From: Vitreoscilla sp.
GTDB taxonomy: Bacteria; Pseudomonadota; Gammaproteobacteria; Burkholderiales; Burkholderiaceae
Length of the DNA stretch: 6,591 nt
NCBI GenBank assembly: GCA_014378125.1
Contig: JACMOG010000393.1
Location: forward strand, 1-6,591
Direction: 5' to 3'
Shown here: positions 6,230-6,591 of the stretch, piece by piece
How positions within the stretch are numbered: the stretch's first letter is position 1
How the letters are laid out: the number at the start of each line of letters is the position of its first letter
The notes under the pieces: generated by a model
Seen by the model: the letters and a program-made list of their open reading frames with translations, nothing else
Told to the model about the DNA's origin: nothing
Databases searched by the model: none
Translations under genes and position numbers: made by a program

Positions 6230-6276
6230 GCAGAATGTCCGCGCGCTCGGGCGCGGTTGGCGAAGCGACGCCGCCG

Positions 6277-6434
6277 TCGTCGGTCACGAAAAGGAGCGCC
6301 GGCAGCGCGGCCCGACATTCGCGTCAGGCCCGTCGACCTGCAGTCACGATGGCCGCGGGCAGCGTCGCGGCCTCGAAGGCCCGACGCGGCCCAAACCAAA
6401 CATGAAAGTTGGAGGCAGTATTTGTCCCAACCGC
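6277..6434 (+). repeat. right arm of the large imperfect inverted repeat
   Basis: This is the plus-strand copy matching 5884-6042 in inverted orientation (about 75% identity by hand count). The arms are separated by 234 bp that hold the compound hairpin and the tandem units. The divergence between arms suggests two old, separately placed copies, or an old element, rather than a recent transposition. Confidence 0.75.
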
Positions 6435-6591
6435 CTGGGTGAACCGGCGGTGCGGCGGGCGTGTACTTGGGGAGACGCGGCACCGGGACGTCGAGGGCAT
6501 GTCGGCGCGCCTACGAAGCCGCCGAGCGCGGCCCAGAAACGGCGCGCGGACGAACTTTGACCGAACGCCTTCGGAATCCGGCCGTCCAGGC
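6435..6591. other. right-edge stretch without a recognisable gene
   Basis: This is GC-rich sequence past the right arm. Frames are open on both strands, but none has a ribosome site or looks like a known protein. One plus-strand frame runs out of the repeat arm and stops at 6558-6560. Confidence 0.45.

Noticed and set aside
4884..6287. Very long open extension of the desaturase frame upstream of 4883
   Set aside because: It runs on the same strand but in a different frame through the real nitrilase gene and then the repeats. The product is R-, G- and P-rich, as expected of a high-GC shadow frame.
5884..6434. Insertion sequence
   Set aside because: No transposase frame lies between the arms. 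The arms are long and diverged, unlike IS terminal repeats, and no target duplication is visible.
6195..6560. 121-codon plus-strand frame over the right repeat arm
   Set aside because: Its protein-level match to the minus-strand frame upstream of the nitrilase gene simply reflects the DNA inverted repeat. There is no ribosome site.

Overview
The window is GC-rich DNA (about 70% by eye) from a bacterium most like the Burkholderiales (Betaproteobacteria). The basis is the UbiH-type C-terminus ending in MMFG, the codon use, and the GC-rich hairpin repeats. No rRNA or other marker gene is present, so the genus cannot be given.

Layout, left to right. (1) Positions 2-643 (+) are the 3' part of a UbiH/UbiF-family FAD monooxygenase gene. 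It carries an in-frame, hairpin-forming insertion of about 30 codons. (2) Positions 678-1610 (+) are a PfkB-family sugar kinase (fructokinase-like), 34 bp downstream and probably in the same transcript. (3) Positions 1613-1652 are a perfect 18-bp stem with a 4-nt loop, between convergent genes. (4) Positions 1661-2584 (-) are an AraC-family regulator. It is divergent from (5) 3008-3589 (+), a short SDR-fold protein in which all four catalytic tetrad positions appear lost. The 420-bp divergent region holds an AT-richer patch with palindromes and weak promoter matches. (6) Positions 3590-3785 are a convergent gap with a 10-bp-stem hairpin. (7) Positions 3786-4883 (-) are a membrane fatty-acid desaturase with three intact histidine boxes. 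(8) Positions 4982-5794 (-) are a nitrilase-superfamily (Nit/omega-amidase-like) hydrolase with an intact Glu-Lys-Cys triad. It is co-directional with the desaturase. (9) Positions 5820-6591 show no credible gene. They hold a large imperfect inverted repeat (arms 5884-6042 and 6277-6434, about 75% identical by hand count), a compound hairpin, and six 17-bp tandem units between the arms.

The genes do not form one pathway: ubiquinone biosynthesis and sugar phosphorylation on the left, a regulator/SDR pair in the middle, and lipid desaturation plus amide hydrolysis on the right. No clearly new defence, mobile or biosynthetic system is visible. The points most worth a second look are the repeat inside the ubiH-like gene, the pseudoenzyme-like SDR beside its likely regulator, and the inverted-repeat and tandem-repeat complex upstream of the nitrilase gene.
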